Below are positions 17,678-32,626 of a stretch of DNA of 64,000 bases, one piece after another; within the stretch, counting starts at the first letter, position 1; every line of letters begins with the position of its first letter. The DNA comes from Limnohabitans sp. 2KL-51 (GTDB taxonomy: Bacteria > Pseudomonadota > Gammaproteobacteria > Burkholderiales > Burkholderiaceae_C): assembly GCF_003063645.1 (NCBI RefSeq), contig NZ_NESJ01000004.1, positions 186,001-250,000 on the forward strand, read 5' to 3'. Under the pieces are notes generated by a model. It saw only the letters and a program-made list of their open reading frames with translations, searched no databases and was not told where the DNA came from. Both the position numbers and the translations under genes were made by a program.

Positions 17678-18372
17678 GAGCGGACCCACTCCATCGCTTT
17701 GGATTTGTAAAAGCCGCTCGACACTTTGTGCGCGCGGGCACATTGCCAGCCGTTCAACGATGGATGCGTCTTCATCAACTCAGCAATGCGTGTCTCAGCC
17801 ATCGGCTCTAGCCAAGGTGCACGGTCGCCCCTTGGAAGCAAACGACCCACAGAGATCATCAAGGCCAACATGGGTGTGCGGGGTGCAAAGGTAAACACAA
17901 TGGACTGGCTGGTGCGCTCAGCCAACTGTGCCAATGCATGGACAGCATCTTCGGTGTCATAGTGAATGATGGAATCCATTGCCACCACATGGTCAAAGTG
18001 CCCCAAGCCTTTGTCGAGCATGTCGCCGCTGTGAAACTCAACCAAATGTGCGACATCCGCTGGAATTCTTTCCCGCGCCAAGTCGACCAAGGTGGGGGAT
18101 AAATCAATGGCCACCACTTCAGCGCCTAGGCGGGCAGCCTCTACAGCCAAAGCACCGGTGCCACAACCTGCATCCAAAATGCGTTTGCCTTTGAGGTCTT
18201 GACCTAACCATGACACCAAAGTCGACCGCATTTGATCGCGCCCTGCTCGAACCGAGGCGCGAATGCGACCCACCGGCGCATCGGAGGTCAATTTTTCCCA
18301 CGCGGCAGCGGCTGTACGATCGAAGTAGTTTTCGATTTGGCCGCGGCGTTGTTCGTAAGTGATGTCACTCAT
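17674..18372 (-). CDS. bchM: Mg-protoporphyrin IX O-methyltransferase
   Basis: Methylates the ring-C propionate of Mg-protoporphyrin IX with S-adenosylmethionine, giving the substrate of AcsF. 232 residues. The SAM-binding motif I is clear (ILDAGCGTGALAVEAARLGA), followed by VVAIDLSPTLVDLARER, and MDSIIHYDTEDA, RTPMLALMISVGRLLPRGDR at the C-terminal half, as in BchM/ChlM. Sits 11 nt after bchL and overlaps lhaA by 4 nt. Confidence 0.95.
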   Translation of the reverse strand: MSDITYEQRRGQIENYFDRTAAAAWEKLTSDAPVGRIRASVRAGRDQMRSTLVSWLGQDLKGKRILDAGCGTGALAVEAARLGAEVVAIDLSPTLVDLARERIPADVAHLVEFHSGDMLDKGLGHFDHVVAMDSIIHYDTEDAVHALAQLAERTSQSIVFTFAPRTPMLALMISVGRLLPRGDRAPWLEPMAETRIAELMKTHPSLNGWQCARAHKVSSGFYKSKAMEWVRS

Positions 18373-18383
18373 GATTCAAAACC

Positions 18384-23086
<4,703 letters not shown>

Positions 23087-24654
23087 ACAGTGTCTCCGTC
23101 GTGATCACCGAGATGCCGCGTTCGGTGGCGTATCGCTCGGTATTTCGCCGGGCCTTGCCGCGGACGAAAAATGGTATTTTTTTGAGCTCTTTCTCTGCGC
23201 CTGCATCCCATGCCGCTACGGTGATACTTTCTGAAGCGGTGGACGCGTGGGTCGTTTGTGGCTGATCCAAGGGCATCGCTTTTAATGTGTCTTGCTGACT
23301 TTGCGCATGGACACCACCGCCCAAGTGAGAAGGCGCAGCATCTTCATGGAATTCTGAATCGCCGCGGAACATCCCAATCAGATGCTCTTCCAGGCCCATC
23401 ATCAGGGGGTGCACCCAGGTGTCGAACAACACGCTGGCGCCCTCAAAGCCCATTTGAGGTGAGTAGCGAGCAGGGTAATCTTGCACATGCACTGGGGCTG
23501 AAATGACCGCACACGGCACACCCAAACGCTTGGCAATGTGTCGCTCCATTTGGGTGCCCAGCACCAACTCAGGATTCAACTGCGCGATGTGTGCTTCTAT
23601 TTCCAAATAGTCGTCACTGATCAAGGGCTCCACACCGTAAATCTTTGCGGCGTCACGCACTTCTCGCGCAAACTCTCGGCTGTAAGTGCCAATGCCCACC
23701 ACCGTGAAGCCCATTTCTTGCGCTGCCACTTTGGCGGCGGCCACGGCATGTGTGGCATCGCCAAACACAAACACCCGTTTGCCCGTCAAGTAGTTGGAAT
23801 CGACCGAGCGGCTGTACCAAGCGGCTCGTGACACGGCCTTGGACAAGGTGGCTTCTGGATCGAACCCGGCAAGTTCTGCGACTTCCCGAATAAAAGCACA
23901 GGTTGCGTTGTGCCCAATGGGGATGGTTTTGGTGAAGGGCTGTTGAAAATTGCGTTGTAACCACTGCGCGCTCAATTGGGCAATTTCAGGGTAGAGAACC
24001 ACATTGAAATCTGCATCGGCCAAGCGCGCGATATCGTCAGGAGTGGCCGTCAAAGGGGCCACTACATTGATCTCCACGCCCATGTCGGTCAGCAGCTTGC
24101 GTATTTCTGCCAAGTCATCGCGGTGCCTGAATCCCAAGGCGGTGGGGCCCAAGATGTTGCACCGTGGCTTGGCAGACTCTGCCCTTTGATCGGCGGTTTT
24201 GGGAGCAGCCAGGTGACGAACCAGTTGGTAGAAAGTTTCTGAAGCGCCCCAATTTTCTTTGCGCTGATACGACGGCAACTCCAGGGCCACCACCGGTATC
24301 GGCAATTGCAGGGCTTTGCACAAACCGCCCGGGTCGTCTTGAATCAATTCGGCCGTGCAAGAGGCACCCACCAGCATGGCTTTGGGGGCAAATCGCTCAA
24401 ACGCATCGCGCGCAGCGGTCTTGAACAATTCGGCGGTGTCGCCGCCCAAGTCTCGCGCTTGGAATGTGGTGTAAGTGACGGGCGGGCGTTTTTGCAAACG
24501 CTCGATCATGGTGAACAGCAAATCGGCGTAAGTGTCACCTTGCGGGGCATGCAACACGTAGTGCACGTCTTCCATCGCCGTGGCCACCCGCATCGCGCCC
24601 ACATGAGGCGGCCCTTCGTAAGTCCAGAGTGTCAATTGCATGGTGTGGACTCCT

Positions 24655-26444
<1,790 letters not shown>

Positions 26445-26474
26445 CTCTGACCTTTTTGAACATCAACTGAGCTC

Positions 26475-26503
26475 ACTTTAAGGACTGAAGCAGCGAGTGT
26501 CAA
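26475..26503 (-). promoter_or_regulatory. Predicted promoter of the bchF-to-SDR operon
   Basis: On the minus strand a perfect TTGACA (plus 26498-26503) is followed after 17 nt by TAAAGT (plus 26475-26480), 4 of 6 to the -10 consensus. The -35 box is one arm of the palindrome at 26498-26515, so a bound PpsR dimer would block RNA polymerase. The transcript would have a leader of about 25 nt before bchF. Predicted from sequence only. Confidence 0.6.
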
Positions 26504-26515
26504 TATAAATTGACA
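26498..26515. promoter_or_regulatory. PpsR/CrtJ-type operator, perfect palindrome
   Basis: TGTCAATATAAATTGACA fits the PpsR/CrtJ consensus TGT-N12-ACA in its full form TGTC-N10-GACA. It lies between the divergent bchF and aerR genes. Its minus-strand arm doubles as a predicted -35 box for bchF. The ppsR gene itself is about 1 kb away at 27532. Confidence 0.85.
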
Positions 26516-26522
26516 ATAAACG

Positions 26523-26540
26523 TGACATTCAGGGTTTACA
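26523..26540. promoter_or_regulatory. Second, degenerate PpsR-type half-site pair
   Basis: TGACATTCAGGGTTTACA has the length and spacing of a PpsR site with one arm changed (TGA for TGT). It starts 25 bp after the first site, leaving a 7-bp gap, close to the tandem spacing known for cooperative CrtJ binding at bchC and crt promoters in Rhodobacter capsulatus. It may serve the rightward aerR promoter. Confidence 0.5.
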
Positions 26541-26604
26541 CCTAAATGGGTTGGCTCCAATTTACTTCACACTAGAGCGTCAAATCGAACAAGAGGTGGT
26601 TGTA

Positions 26605-27408
26605 GTGGCTCAATTTAAATTTGAGAAGGCGGCTGTTTCACAGAACAAACGGTGGACGTTTGAAAGTCAAGTTTCAAAGGCCAATTTTCGTCTGGGCGCC
26701 AGTCCACGTCTGGTTGGCGGCTCGACATTTGACCAAAAGTCAGCGCTCGATCACCGCCAGGTGGTCTTGCTGGCTGAGGCTGCCCTCAACAGCATGGATG
26801 CAACCCGGGATATCTTGATGGGGTGGCACCGGCAGGGCCACGCATTGGCGGATATTTACCTCAGCGGCATAGGACTTGCAGCCCAATTATTGGGGGAGCG
26901 TTGGTTGTCCGACGAGGTCGACTTTGTCCATTGCACCATCGCCCATTCCCGACTGCACCAAACCTTACATGAATTCAGCGCTGAATTTCTATCGGAAGGC
27001 TGCGCTCAGCCCAACGGCTTGAACTTGCTGCTGATGACCGAGCCCGGGTCACACCATGGCTTAGGGGTTTTCATGTTGAGTGAATTTTTCCGCCATTCGG
27101 GCTGGAATGTGACCCTCTGTTCCCCCCAGGACATGGCCGAATTCAAGCGTGTCTTTCAATCGGATTGGTTTGATGCGGTGACCCTGTCCATGTCTACGGA
27201 TCGCCATTTAGACGCTGTGGCCCAGGCGTTGTCAGACATCTTGCCCCTGTTGGTGAACCCGAATTTGAAAGTGTATGTGGGCGGCCCCATGGCGCAGATT
27301 GCGCCCCTGAGGCTGAGTTGGCCGGGGACCTGTCTCTTGAATGGAAAGGCCGATGAGGCCGTGGCCATCGTGACGCAGTCGGTCAAAAAGGCCGATCGTC
27401 AACCTTGA
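26605..27408 (+). CDS. aerR: AerR/PpaA-type cobalamin-binding antirepressor of PpsR
   Basis: Homologue of AerR (R. capsulatus) / PpaA (R. sphaeroides), a B12-binding light- and redox-responsive regulator that modulates CrtJ/PpsR. An N-terminal helical part (ALNSMDATRDILMGWHRQGH, YLSGIGLAAQLLGERWLSD) precedes a B12-binding Rossmann domain with EPGSHHGLGVFMLSEFFRHS and a C-terminal YVGGPMA loop. The start is uncertain: no ATG fits; GTG 26605 has AAGAGG before it and gives 267 residues, while TTG 26551 would start only 10 nt from the operator. It is directly upstream of ppsR, the usual pairing. Confidence 0.88.
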   Translation: MAQFKFEKAAVSQNKRWTFESQVSKANFRLGASPRLVGGSTFDQKSALDHRQVVLLAEAALNSMDATRDILMGWHRQGHALADIYLSGIGLAAQLLGERWLSDEVDFVHCTIAHSRLHQTLHEFSAEFLSEGCAQPNGLNLLLMTEPGSHHGLGVFMLSEFFRHSGWNVTLCSPQDMAEFKRVFQSDWFDAVTLSMSTDRHLDAVAQALSDILPLLVNPNLKVYVGGPMAQIAPLRLSWPGTCLLNGKADEAVAIVTQSVKKADRQP

Positions 27409-27481
27409 GTGACATTGGGTCTGTCTGAATAATCCCTCATTCATAACCCGTAATTTCATTTGAAGTCACAATGTGTATAAT

Positions 27482-27505
27482 AACCATTAAATAAAAATGG
27501 TTTTT
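27482..27505 (+). terminator. AT-rich hairpin with T-run between aerR and ppsR
   Basis: AACCATT and AATGGTT form a 7-bp stem around a 7-nt A-rich loop, followed by TTT. It could weakly end aerR transcription. A TATAAT hexamer at 27476-27481 abuts it and could be the -10 box of a ppsR promoter without a recognisable -35; the two readings compete. No TGT-N12-ACA site lies in 27409-27531, so ppsR autoregulation is not indicated. Confidence 0.4.
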
Positions 27506-27531
27506 CTGCCCGCCACCACCCAAAGTCATTC

Positions 27532-28926
27532 ATGAACATTGAACAGCTCGAGCCACACACTTTCTCCAGGTTATTGGGGATGGTTTCGGATGTGAGCCTG
27601 ATCATCAATAGTCAAGGCGTGGTCGAGGATGTGTCAACAGGACAGGACATGATGGCTTCCTTGGGCTGCCAAGCTTGGATTGGCAAGCGCTGGAAAGACA
27701 CGGTCACGGTGGAAAGTAAACTAAAAATTCAAGACTTGCTCCAAGTTCAAGCCGATACCCCGTCCCTCCTGTGGCGGCATGTTAACCATCCCACCCCCTC
27801 GGGGGGGGAGGCCGCTATCCAGTACATCACGGTCAACCTCAAAGGGCATAAGCTGCTGGCTGTGGGGCGCAACATGGAGCGTTTGGCCGAACTGCAACGC
27901 CGTTTGGTGGAGACGCAACAGTCGGTGGAGCGTGATTATTTGAGGCTGCGGCACATTGAGGCGCGTTACCGCGTTTTGTTTGAATCCTCTCCTGAAGCCG
28001 TGATGGTGGTTGATGCCCATTCTTTCCGCTTGTTGGAAGTCAATGTCGGTGCGCAAGCGCTGTTCAAAGACGCTGGCAAACGCTTGGTGGGGCGGGATTT
28101 TCGCGAGTGCTTTGAGTTGGGTAATCAAGGTGAAGTTCAGGCCTTGCTCAGGACCGCACTGGCCACCGGTCGTATTGAAATGTGCTCAGCCAGCATGTTC
28201 GGTTCGGCGTCGGTCATGACGGTCTCTGCCACGGTCTTCAGGCAAGAGGGAGGTGCGCAGTTTTTGGTGCGCTTGACCCCGCAAGAAAGCTCGGCGGCTG
28301 TGGGCCTGGAGTCAGATGTGTCGGCCGTTCTGAGCCAGGCCATGGCGCATTTCCCAGACGGATGGCTGCTCACCGACACCTCAGGCACGGTCAAAAGTGT
28401 CAATGAAGAAGGCATGGCGCTTTTGGGTTTGACGGCCGCATCCCAAGTGATCGGGCAACCTCTTGAGCGCTGGTTGGTCAGGGGTGCAGTCGATTGGGGT
28501 GTTCTGAACACCTCATTGAAGCAACAATTGACGGTGCGAAATTTCGCCACCGAAGTGACCACTTTGTCGGGCATGACCTTGCCCGTGGAGATTTCAGCGG
28601 TTTATTTGGCCAAGCCAGAGCCGTTGTTCGCTGTGTTTGTTCGAGACATGAACCGCCGCATGCAAGGGACTTCCCTTGCTGCCCAGGCGCTTCCCAACCC
28701 CTACCTGGAGTTGTCGCAGTTGGTTGGGCGTCGGCCCATCAAGGACATTGTGGGCGAAACGGTGGACACCATCGAGCGCATGTGCATTGAGGCGGCGTTG
28801 GAGCTCACGCACAACAACCGCGCCTCCGCCGCCGAAATGTTAGGGCTCTCGCGGCAAAGCCTGTATGTCAAGTTGCGTCGCTTTGGCATTTTGTCGGACA
28901 ACGACCCCGATCCATCAGCCCTTTGA
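27532..28926 (+). CDS. ppsR: Redox-responsive repressor PpsR/CrtJ
   Basis: Aerobic repressor of photosynthesis genes. 464 residues: an N-terminal PAS-like domain (to about 110), a Gln/Arg-rich linker helix (112-140), two further PAS domains (about 145-250 and 265-372) and a C-terminal Fis-type helix-turn-helix (ASAAEMLGLSRQSLYVKLRR). Cysteines are at 46, 193, 218 and 418; Cys418, just before the HTH, corresponds by position to the redox-sensitive cysteine of CrtJ/PpsR. Its expected targets, TGT-N12-ACA palindromes, are found at 26498, 28935, 28958, 36548 and 36704. Paired with aerR upstream. Confidence 0.95.
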   Translation: MNIEQLEPHTFSRLLGMVSDVSLIINSQGVVEDVSTGQDMMASLGCQAWIGKRWKDTVTVESKLKIQDLLQVQADTPSLLWRHVNHPTPSGGEAAIQYITVNLKGHKLLAVGRNMERLAELQRRLVETQQSVERDYLRLRHIEARYRVLFESSPEAVMVVDAHSFRLLEVNVGAQALFKDAGKRLVGRDFRECFELGNQGEVQALLRTALATGRIEMCSASMFGSASVMTVSATVFRQEGGAQFLVRLTPQESSAAVGLESDVSAVLSQAMAHFPDGWLLTDTSGTVKSVNEEGMALLGLTAASQVIGQPLERWLVRGAVDWGVLNTSLKQQLTVRNFATEVTTLSGMTLPVEISAVYLAKPEPLFAVFVRDMNRRMQGTSLAAQALPNPYLELSQLVGRRPIKDIVGETVDTIERMCIEAALELTHNNRASAAEMLGLSRQSLYVKLRRFGILSDNDPDPSAL

Positions 28927-28934
28927 TGGCGGAG

Positions 28935-28952
28935 TGTCTCAATTTTTTTACA
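28935..28952. promoter_or_regulatory. PpsR-type operator upstream of bchG (distal)
   Basis: TGTCTCAATTTTTTTACA fits TGT-N12-ACA, 8 nt after the ppsR stop. With the second site at 28958 it forms a tandem pair (23 bp start to start, 5-bp gap), an arrangement suited to cooperative binding. Confidence 0.65.
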
Positions 28953-28957
28953 CTCAG

Positions 28958-28975
28958 TGTAAACAATGATTGACA
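28958..28975. promoter_or_regulatory. PpsR-type operator upstream of bchG (proximal)
   Basis: TGTAAACAATGATTGACA fits TGT-N12-ACA. Its right arm forms the TTGACA -35 box of the predicted bchG promoter, so binding would directly exclude RNA polymerase. Confidence 0.7.
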
Positions 28976-28997
28976 GCATCGGAAGTCTTCTCATAAT
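28970..28997 (+). promoter_or_regulatory. Predicted bchG promoter, possibly giving a leaderless mRNA
   Basis: TTGACA (28970-28975), a 16-nt spacer and CATAAT (28992-28997, 5 of 6 to consensus) make the best sigma-70 promoter I see in the window. Transcription would begin about 7 nt after the -10 box, at or next to the bchG ATG at 29004. No Shine-Dalgarno sequence precedes that ATG, which agrees with a leaderless transcript. Confidence 0.6.
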
Positions 28998-29003
28998 GGG
29001 CGC

Positions 29004-29927
29004 ATGGACACCCAGAGCCTTGAACTGACAAAACCGCTGATCCGGCCGCGTTTGCGCACCGTGGCGGAGTTGCTCAAACCGATCACTTGGTTTCCACCGG
29101 TATGGGCTTTTGCCTGTGGTGCCGTCGCTTCGGGCCAAAGCCTGTCAGACCATTGGTTGTTGATTTGTTCGGGGCTGATTTTGACTGGGCCCCTGGTTTG
29201 CGCCAGCAGCCAAGCGGTGAATGACTGGTTTGATCGCCATGTGGACGCCATCAACGAACCGCAAAGACCCATCCCTTCAGGCCGCATGCCTGGCCAATGG
29301 GGCTTGGGCATCGCTGTCTTGTGGACGGTTCTGTCTTTGCTGTGGGCCACCCTGATGGGCACTTGGGGCTTTGTGGCTTGCGCCCTGGCCATTGCCTTGT
29401 CTTGGGCCTACAGCGCGCCACCGGTGCGACTGAAAAACAATGGTTGGTATGGCAATGCGGCATGTGCGCTCAGTTACGAAGGCTTGGCATGGCTGACTGG
29501 CACGGCCGTCATGTTGGGTGGTGCGTGGCCGGGTGAGAAGGCGATTTACTTGGCCCTGCTGTACAGCTTGGGTGCCCACGGCATCATGACCTTGAACGAC
29601 TTCAAGGCCATCGAGGGAGACCGGCAAATGGGGGTGGCCTCTTTGCCCGTTCAGCTGGGGGCCTCGGGCGCGGCGCGTGTGGCCTGTGTGCTGATGTGGC
29701 TGCCCCAAGTGGCGGTCGCTGCGCTACTGATGCATTGGCAATTGCCTTGGCATGCCTTGGCTGTGCTGGTCTTGAGTTTCTTGCAGTGGCCCTTGATGTG
29801 GAAATTTTTGAAGCATCCTATTGAGCGGGCTTTGTATGTCAGTGCTTTTGGGGTGCCCCTGTTTGTCAGCGGCATGATGGTCAGTGCCTGGGGCTTGCGC
29901 CAGATCAATGCGATGGGGGTCTCATGA
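29004..29927 (+). CDS. bchG: Bacteriochlorophyll synthase
   Basis: UbiA-family prenyltransferase that esterifies bacteriochlorophyllide a with geranylgeranyl or phytyl diphosphate at the membrane. 307 residues, about eight helices. Asp-rich motif I is seen in ASSQAVNDWFDRHVDAINEP and motif II in LNDFKAIEGDRQMGVASLP; LKPITWFPPVWAFACG is the family N-terminus. ATG 29004 has no RBS; see the promoter at 28970. The stop overlaps the next gene by 4 nt, forming a bchG-carrier-bchP unit. Confidence 0.96.
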   Translation: MDTQSLELTKPLIRPRLRTVAELLKPITWFPPVWAFACGAVASGQSLSDHWLLICSGLILTGPLVCASSQAVNDWFDRHVDAINEPQRPIPSGRMPGQWGLGIAVLWTVLSLLWATLMGTWGFVACALAIALSWAYSAPPVRLKNNGWYGNAACALSYEGLAWLTGTAVMLGGAWPGEKAIYLALLYSLGAHGIMTLNDFKAIEGDRQMGVASLPVQLGASGAARVACVLMWLPQVAVAALLMHWQLPWHALAVLVLSFLQWPLMWKFLKHPIERALYVSAFGVPLFVSGMMVSAWGLRQINAMGVS

Positions 29928-31270
29928 ACGCTCAAATCTTTGGTTGGTTGGACATCATCCGTTTGGGCCTCATCCAAGCTTGTTTGGGGGCGGTGGTGGT
30001 GGTGACGACCTCCACCCTCAACCGCATCATGGTGGTTGAGTTGGCACTGCCCGCGTTGTTGCCGGGTTTTTTGGTGGCTTGGCATTACACAGTACAAATG
30101 GTGCGTCCGCGCATGGGCTTTGGCGCAGATCAGGGTCGGCGCAGTACGCCTTGGATGATGGGCGGCATGGTCGTTTTGGGGGTGGGCGGTATGCTGGCGG
30201 CCTTGTCGACTCTGTGGATGGCCACTTCGCTTTGGCAGGGCATGGCCTTGGCCGTGCTGGCCTTCAGTCTGATCGGCTTGGGTGTGAGCGCCTGTGGCAC
30301 CTCACTCTTGACGCTGATGGCCAAGCGTGTACCGGCTGAGCGTCGGGCGCAAGCGGCCACCACCGTGTGGCTGATGATGATCATGGGTTTTGCCGTCACC
30401 GCTGGCGTCGTTGGAAAACTGATTGACCCCTACACGCCCGATATTTTGTGGCGGGTGTCGGCAGGCTTGAGCATTTTGACCACGGTGCTGACGGCCCTGT
30501 GTCTGTGGGGTTTGGAGAAGCCCGATGCACAGGGGGTGTCCGAGAAACCCAGTATCCCTGTCAATTTCAAGCGCACCTTGCAGGGCATTTGGGCCGAGCC
30601 TCAGGCGAAAACCTTCACGATTTTTATCTTCCTGTCGATGCTGGCCTACAGCGCGCAAGATTTGATTTTGGAGCCTTTCGCAGGGGCTGTTCACGGCATG
30701 TCGCCTGGCCAGACCACGCAGCTTTCTGGGTGGCACCACATGGGGGTCTTGGTGGGCATGCTGTCTGTGGCCGTGGCCAGTTCGCGCTGGGTCGCGGGGC
30801 GCCTGGGTTCTCTGCAGGTCTGGATGTGGGGTGGTTGCTTGCTGTCTGCCCTGGCCACGGTGGGCTTGTCCCTCTCGGCGACAGCCATCTTGGCAATGCC
30901 CTGGCCCATCAAAGCCAATGTGATTTTCTTGGGCGTGGCCAATGGCGCGTTCTCAATTGCCGCCATTGCCACCATGATGCGTCTGGCGGGTGAAGGAGGT
31001 TCTGGCACCGAGGGCACGCGCATGGGCTTGTGGGGCGCTGCACAAGCCATGGCGTTTGCCATGGGGGGATTGGTCGGCACCGGTGCGAGTGATTTGGCGC
31101 ACTGGGTGCTGGGCGAGTCTCAGTCCGCATATCAGGCGGTATTTGCATTTCAAGCACTGATGTTTTTGGCTTCAGCATGGGTGGCTTTGCGCATTCGCGC
31201 AGCGCACACCACGGCCCAGCACAAAGCACCAGATCATCAAGTCTTATGGAAAGATGGGGCAACCACATGA
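29924..31270 (+). CDS. PucC/BCD-family carrier linked to bchG and bchP
   Basis: 448 residues, about twelve membrane helices, in the same PucC/LhaA branch of the major facilitator superfamily as the gene at 16241, but clearly diverged. Comparable to ORF428/Bch2, which sits between bchG and bchP in Rhodobacter. Seen: VVTTSTLNRIMVVELALPAL, FGADQGRRSTPWMMGGMVVL, SAQDLILEPFAGAVHGMSPG. Role inferred: pigment or antenna delivery. Overlaps bchG and bchP by 4 nt on each side. Confidence 0.9.
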   Translation: MNAQIFGWLDIIRLGLIQACLGAVVVVTTSTLNRIMVVELALPALLPGFLVAWHYTVQMVRPRMGFGADQGRRSTPWMMGGMVVLGVGGMLAALSTLWMATSLWQGMALAVLAFSLIGLGVSACGTSLLTLMAKRVPAERRAQAATTVWLMMIMGFAVTAGVVGKLIDPYTPDILWRVSAGLSILTTVLTALCLWGLEKPDAQGVSEKPSIPVNFKRTLQGIWAEPQAKTFTIFIFLSMLAYSAQDLILEPFAGAVHGMSPGQTTQLSGWHHMGVLVGMLSVAVASSRWVAGRLGSLQVWMWGGCLLSALATVGLSLSATAILAMPWPIKANVIFLGVANGAFSIAAIATMMRLAGEGGSGTEGTRMGLWGAAQAMAFAMGGLVGTGASDLAHWVLGESQSAYQAVFAFQALMFLASAWVALRIRAAHTTAQHKAPDHQVLWKDGATT

Positions 31271-32475
31271 CAGCAACTGATTTTGATTTCGTCGTCGTTG
31301 GGGGCGGCCCCTCTGGTGCCACCGCTGCACATGATTTGTCGAGCGAGGGTTGGCGCGTCTTGTTGCTGGACAGGCAAGGGCGCCCCAAGCCTTGTGGGGG
31401 TGCCATCCCCCCTCGCTTGATCAAGGATTTTAATATTCCAGACCATTTGCTGGTAGCCAAAATCAAATGCGCCCGCATGATCTCGCCGGCGGACAAGCAA
31501 GTCGACATGCACATCGACAACGGCTTTGTGGGTATGGTTGATCGGCAAGATTTTGATGAATTTTTGCGCGTGCGAGCAGCGCAATCGGGTGCGATTCGCC
31601 AGCAGGCCATCTTTGACAAAGTTGAACACGATGCCGAAGGCACTTTGTGGGTCCAGTACACACCCGTCTCAGGCAAGGAGCATGCGGCCATTGAGCCAGC
31701 CAAACCGGTCAAGGTCAGCGCCCGAATGGTCATCGGAGCCGATGGGGCGCGCTCTGAAGTGGCGAGGCAACAAATCCCATTGTCCGATCGCACAAAGTAT
31801 GTGTTCGCTTACCACGAGATCATCCAAGCCCCGTTGGAAAAGCAATCGCACGATGGCGAGCGTTGTGATGTTTACTACCAGGGCGAAGTTTCCCCAGATT
31901 TTTATGGCTGGGTATTTCCGCATGGCAAAACCATGAGCGTGGGAACGGGCAGTGCCGACAAGGGTTTTTCTTTGCGCGGTGCAACAGGCCACCTGAGAAA
32001 AGCAGCCGGGCTTGCCGACATGCCCACACTGCGTCGTGAAGGGGCACCGATTCCTTTGAAGCCCTTGCCGCATTGGGATAACGGCCGCGATGTGCTGGTG
32101 ATCGGCGATGCAGCGGGGGTGGTGGCACCCTCCTCAGGAGAGGGTATTTATTACGCCATGGACTGCGCGCGCACCATGGCGCATGCAGCGCACATGGCTT
32201 TGAAAACAGGCGACCCCAAGTGCCTCAAAAAAGGCCGTCAGCGTTTCATGAAACAGCATGGGAAGGTGTTTTGGATTCTGGGCATGATGCAGTATTTTTG
32301 GTACCAAAATGACAAACGTCGTGAGAAATTCGTGAAAATTTGCGAAGACAAAGACGTGCAGCGGCTCACCTTTGAGTCCTATATGAACAAAGAGCTGACC
32401 CGCAGGGATCCCATGGCGCATCTGCGGATTTTCCTGAAGGACACCGCCCATTTGCTGGGACTGGCCAAAACCTGA
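31267..32475 (+). CDS. bchP: Geranylgeranyl (bacteriochlorophyll) reductase
   Basis: FAD-dependent reductase that hydrogenates the geranylgeranyl tail of bacteriochlorophyll or the free diphosphate to phytyl. 402 residues from ATG 31267. The FAD fold is visible at the N-terminus (FDFVVVGGGPSGATAAHDL, LLDRQGRPKPCGGAIPPRL), with GDAAGVVAPSSGEGIYYAMD near residue 280 and the C-terminal PMAHLRIFLKDTAHLLGL, typical of BchP. Starts elsewhere upstream would disrupt the overlap with the preceding gene. The frame continues open for 62 codons after the stop (see findings). Confidence 0.96.
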   Translation: MTATDFDFVVVGGGPSGATAAHDLSSEGWRVLLLDRQGRPKPCGGAIPPRLIKDFNIPDHLLVAKIKCARMISPADKQVDMHIDNGFVGMVDRQDFDEFLRVRAAQSGAIRQQAIFDKVEHDAEGTLWVQYTPVSGKEHAAIEPAKPVKVSARMVIGADGARSEVARQQIPLSDRTKYVFAYHEIIQAPLEKQSHDGERCDVYYQGEVSPDFYGWVFPHGKTMSVGTGSADKGFSLRGATGHLRKAAGLADMPTLRREGAPIPLKPLPHWDNGRDVLVIGDAAGVVAPSSGEGIYYAMDCARTMAHAAHMALKTGDPKCLKKGRQRFMKQHGKVFWILGMMQYFWYQNDKRREKFVKICEDKDVQRLTFESYMNKELTRRDPMAHLRIFLKDTAHLLGLAKT

Positions 32476-32511
32476 TGGGTCGATGACGGAGGGCGCAAGA
32501 AAAACTTGGGC

Positions 32512-32529
32512 CACCCTCAGGTCAGGGTG
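32512..32529 (-). terminator. Possible terminator between convergent bchP and bchO
   Basis: CACCCT and AGGGTG form a 6-bp stem with a 6-nt loop. Read on the minus strand it is followed after a few bases by GTTTTTC, so it may end bchIDO transcription. The stem is short. The rest of the 151-bp gap between bchP and bchO holds no other signal except an open frame described in the findings. Confidence 0.35.
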
Positions 32530-32626
32530 CTCTTGGGCGCGCCTGTTTTCATGCTGGTGAATACCGTGCCACAAATGTTCGGTGCCGATGCCATCTCCAA
32601 CAACCCCCTCGAGTTGTTGTCCTTCC

